Assembly: GCA_004558305.1 (NCBI GenBank)
Contig: SFDG01000129.1
Coordinates: forward strand, 1 to 5,018
Direction: 5' to 3'
Length of the DNA: 5,018 bases
Source: Phocaeicola plebeius
GTDB lineage: Bacteria > Bacteroidota > Bacteroidia > Bacteroidales > Bacteroidaceae
Position 1 is the stretch's first letter. Every line of letters begins with the position of its first letter. The notes below the pieces were generated by a model. That model was not told where the DNA came from and searched no databases. It saw only the letters and a program-made list of their open reading frames with translations. Position numbers and translations under genes: made by a program. Shown here piece after piece: positions 4,456-5,018 of this stretch.

Positions 4456-5018
4456 ATGCTTCTCAATATACAGACGCTAGCCACTATCTCTGAATACGCT
4501 TTCTTCAAAGCGCATCCCAACGTTTCTTTTCCTTCTCCGTTGACGGACGCTGTTCTTGCCCCCTTCGACCACGCCGTCTTCAACCTCACTCCCCAGCCGG
4601 AGTTCGACGGATGGACGTATGAACTCTCAGAGGGCAAGCCGGAATATCTGAACGGGAAATGGTATCAGACGTGGAAGCTCACTCCGGTTACACACACGCC
4701 TGAAGAAAACGCCGAAAGACTTCTCCAGCGGAAGGAACAAAAGGTCGCCAAAATTGACACCGAGACTTCTTCTGCCATCATGGACGGGTTCGAGTGCGAG
4801 GCCACCCCGCCGGATACCGGCACACCGGAGCTTCTGCACTTCTCTTACGACGAGTTCGACCAGCAGAACTTCGCCGACGCGGCTGTGTCCATGCAGCTCG
4901 CGACGGCCAGCGATGGTGGTATCCCCACTACCACGCCCTGGAATGCCTACCGTAACCACACGGCGGACAGCAAAGGCGACCTGGTTATCTTGCAGTTGAC
5001 CGCCGAGACCTTCCTGCC
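4456..5018 (+). CDS. DUF4376-type tail-fibre assembly protein (3'-truncated by window)
   Basis: The frame opens at ATG 4456 and stays open for 187 codons to the right edge. Residues 7-77 (TLATISEYAFFKAHPNVSFPSPLT...DGWTYELSEGKPEYLNGKWYQTWKLTP) match the usual N-terminus of small phage fibre-assembly proteins, with the 'HPNVSFP' and 'GKWYQTW' blocks. Residues 84-109 (ENAERLLQRKEQKVAKIDTETSSAIMDGF) are a helical segment. They lead into a DUF4376-like domain with the hallmark block HFSYDEFDQQNFADAAVSMQLA (residues 128-149) and the WNAYRN...GDLVILQLTAETFL segment. Such genes commonly sit just downstream of fibre genes and are thought to help fold or assemble the fibres. Here the SD lies within gene 4, suggesting coupling. 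GC returns to high values (38 of 60 in 4801-4860) after the AT-rich end of gene 4. Family assignment is by recognition; the end is not visible. Confidence 0.85.
   Translation, partial: MLLNIQTLATISEYAFFKAHPNVSFPSPLTDAVLAPFDHAVFNLTPQPEFDGWTYELSEGKPEYLNGKWYQTWKLTPVTHTPEENAERLLQRKEQKVAKIDTETSSAIMDGFECEATPPDTGTPELLHFSYDEFDQQNFADAAVSMQLATASDGGIPTTTPWNAYRNHTADSKGDLVILQLTAETFL

Noticed and set aside
4627..4959. A 110-codon minus-strand frame opposite gene 5
   Set aside because: The + strand here encodes a recognisable fibre-assembly protein that continues to the window edge, while the minus-strand product is Arg/Gly-rich and unrecognised.
1..5018. CRISPR array, tRNA, insertion sequence or attachment site
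   Set aside because: No regular repeat-spacer pattern, cloverleaf, transposase or terminal inverted repeat was found; all repeats present are in-frame protein repeats or single hairpins.

Overview
The window is a 5.0 kb piece of a tailed-phage or prophage late region, all of it coding on the + strand. It holds receptor-binding (tail-fibre) genes and the start of a fibre-assembly gene. The evidence is the near-textbook Mtd_N anchoring sequence (QFRGTTAQHA..TG....ELT.DTDK..VVV.DGVTAGG) at the start of two proteins, repeated 'VSADxxNxLxxGxDGxLxV' fibre repeats, a typical fibre-tip domain, a beta-propeller repeat protein and a DUF4376-type tail-fibre chaperone. GC is roughly 60% in most of the window, with a sharp AT-rich island near 4.2-4.45 kb. 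From memory, this set of fibre modules is typical of prophages in gut sulphate-reducing Desulfovibrionaceae (Desulfovibrio/Bilophila-like). No host gene is present, so the host assignment is a low-confidence inference.

Layout: (1) 2-1477, a fibre protein whose N-terminus lies outside the window. It has about six repeats, a central domain of about 186 residues, two more repeats and an abrupt C-terminus. A strong hairpin straddles its stop codon. (2) 1515-2876, a paralogous fibre with an Mtd_N anchor, a repeat, the same central domain and three further repeats. Its apparent SD and ATG (1532) are out of frame with the body. Restoring one extra copy of an 8-bp word at 1544-1551 would put them in frame. 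(3) 2890-2939, a strong hairpin with an overlapping alternative hairpin. (4) 2995-3579, a short fibre joining Mtd_N to an unrelated C-terminal tip. (5) 3597-4451, a four-repeat beta-propeller protein with a low-GC, Ser/Thr-rich heptad tail. (6) 4456-5018, a DUF4376-type fibre-assembly protein running off the right edge, with its SD inside the end of gene 5.

The genes probably work as one adsorption module. Conserved N-terminal anchors would dock different fibre bodies on the tail, the variable distal domains (central domain, tip, propeller) would contact the host surface, and the last gene would encode the folding or assembly helper. Intergenic gaps are short (37, 118, 17 and 4 bp) and no stretch over 300 bases lacks a gene. 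No integrase, transposase, tRNA, CRISPR array or reverse transcriptase is present. The parts most worth a second look are the out-of-frame start of gene 2, the unnamed central domain shared by genes 1 and 2, and the near-identical DNA repeats and composition break in the propeller gene.
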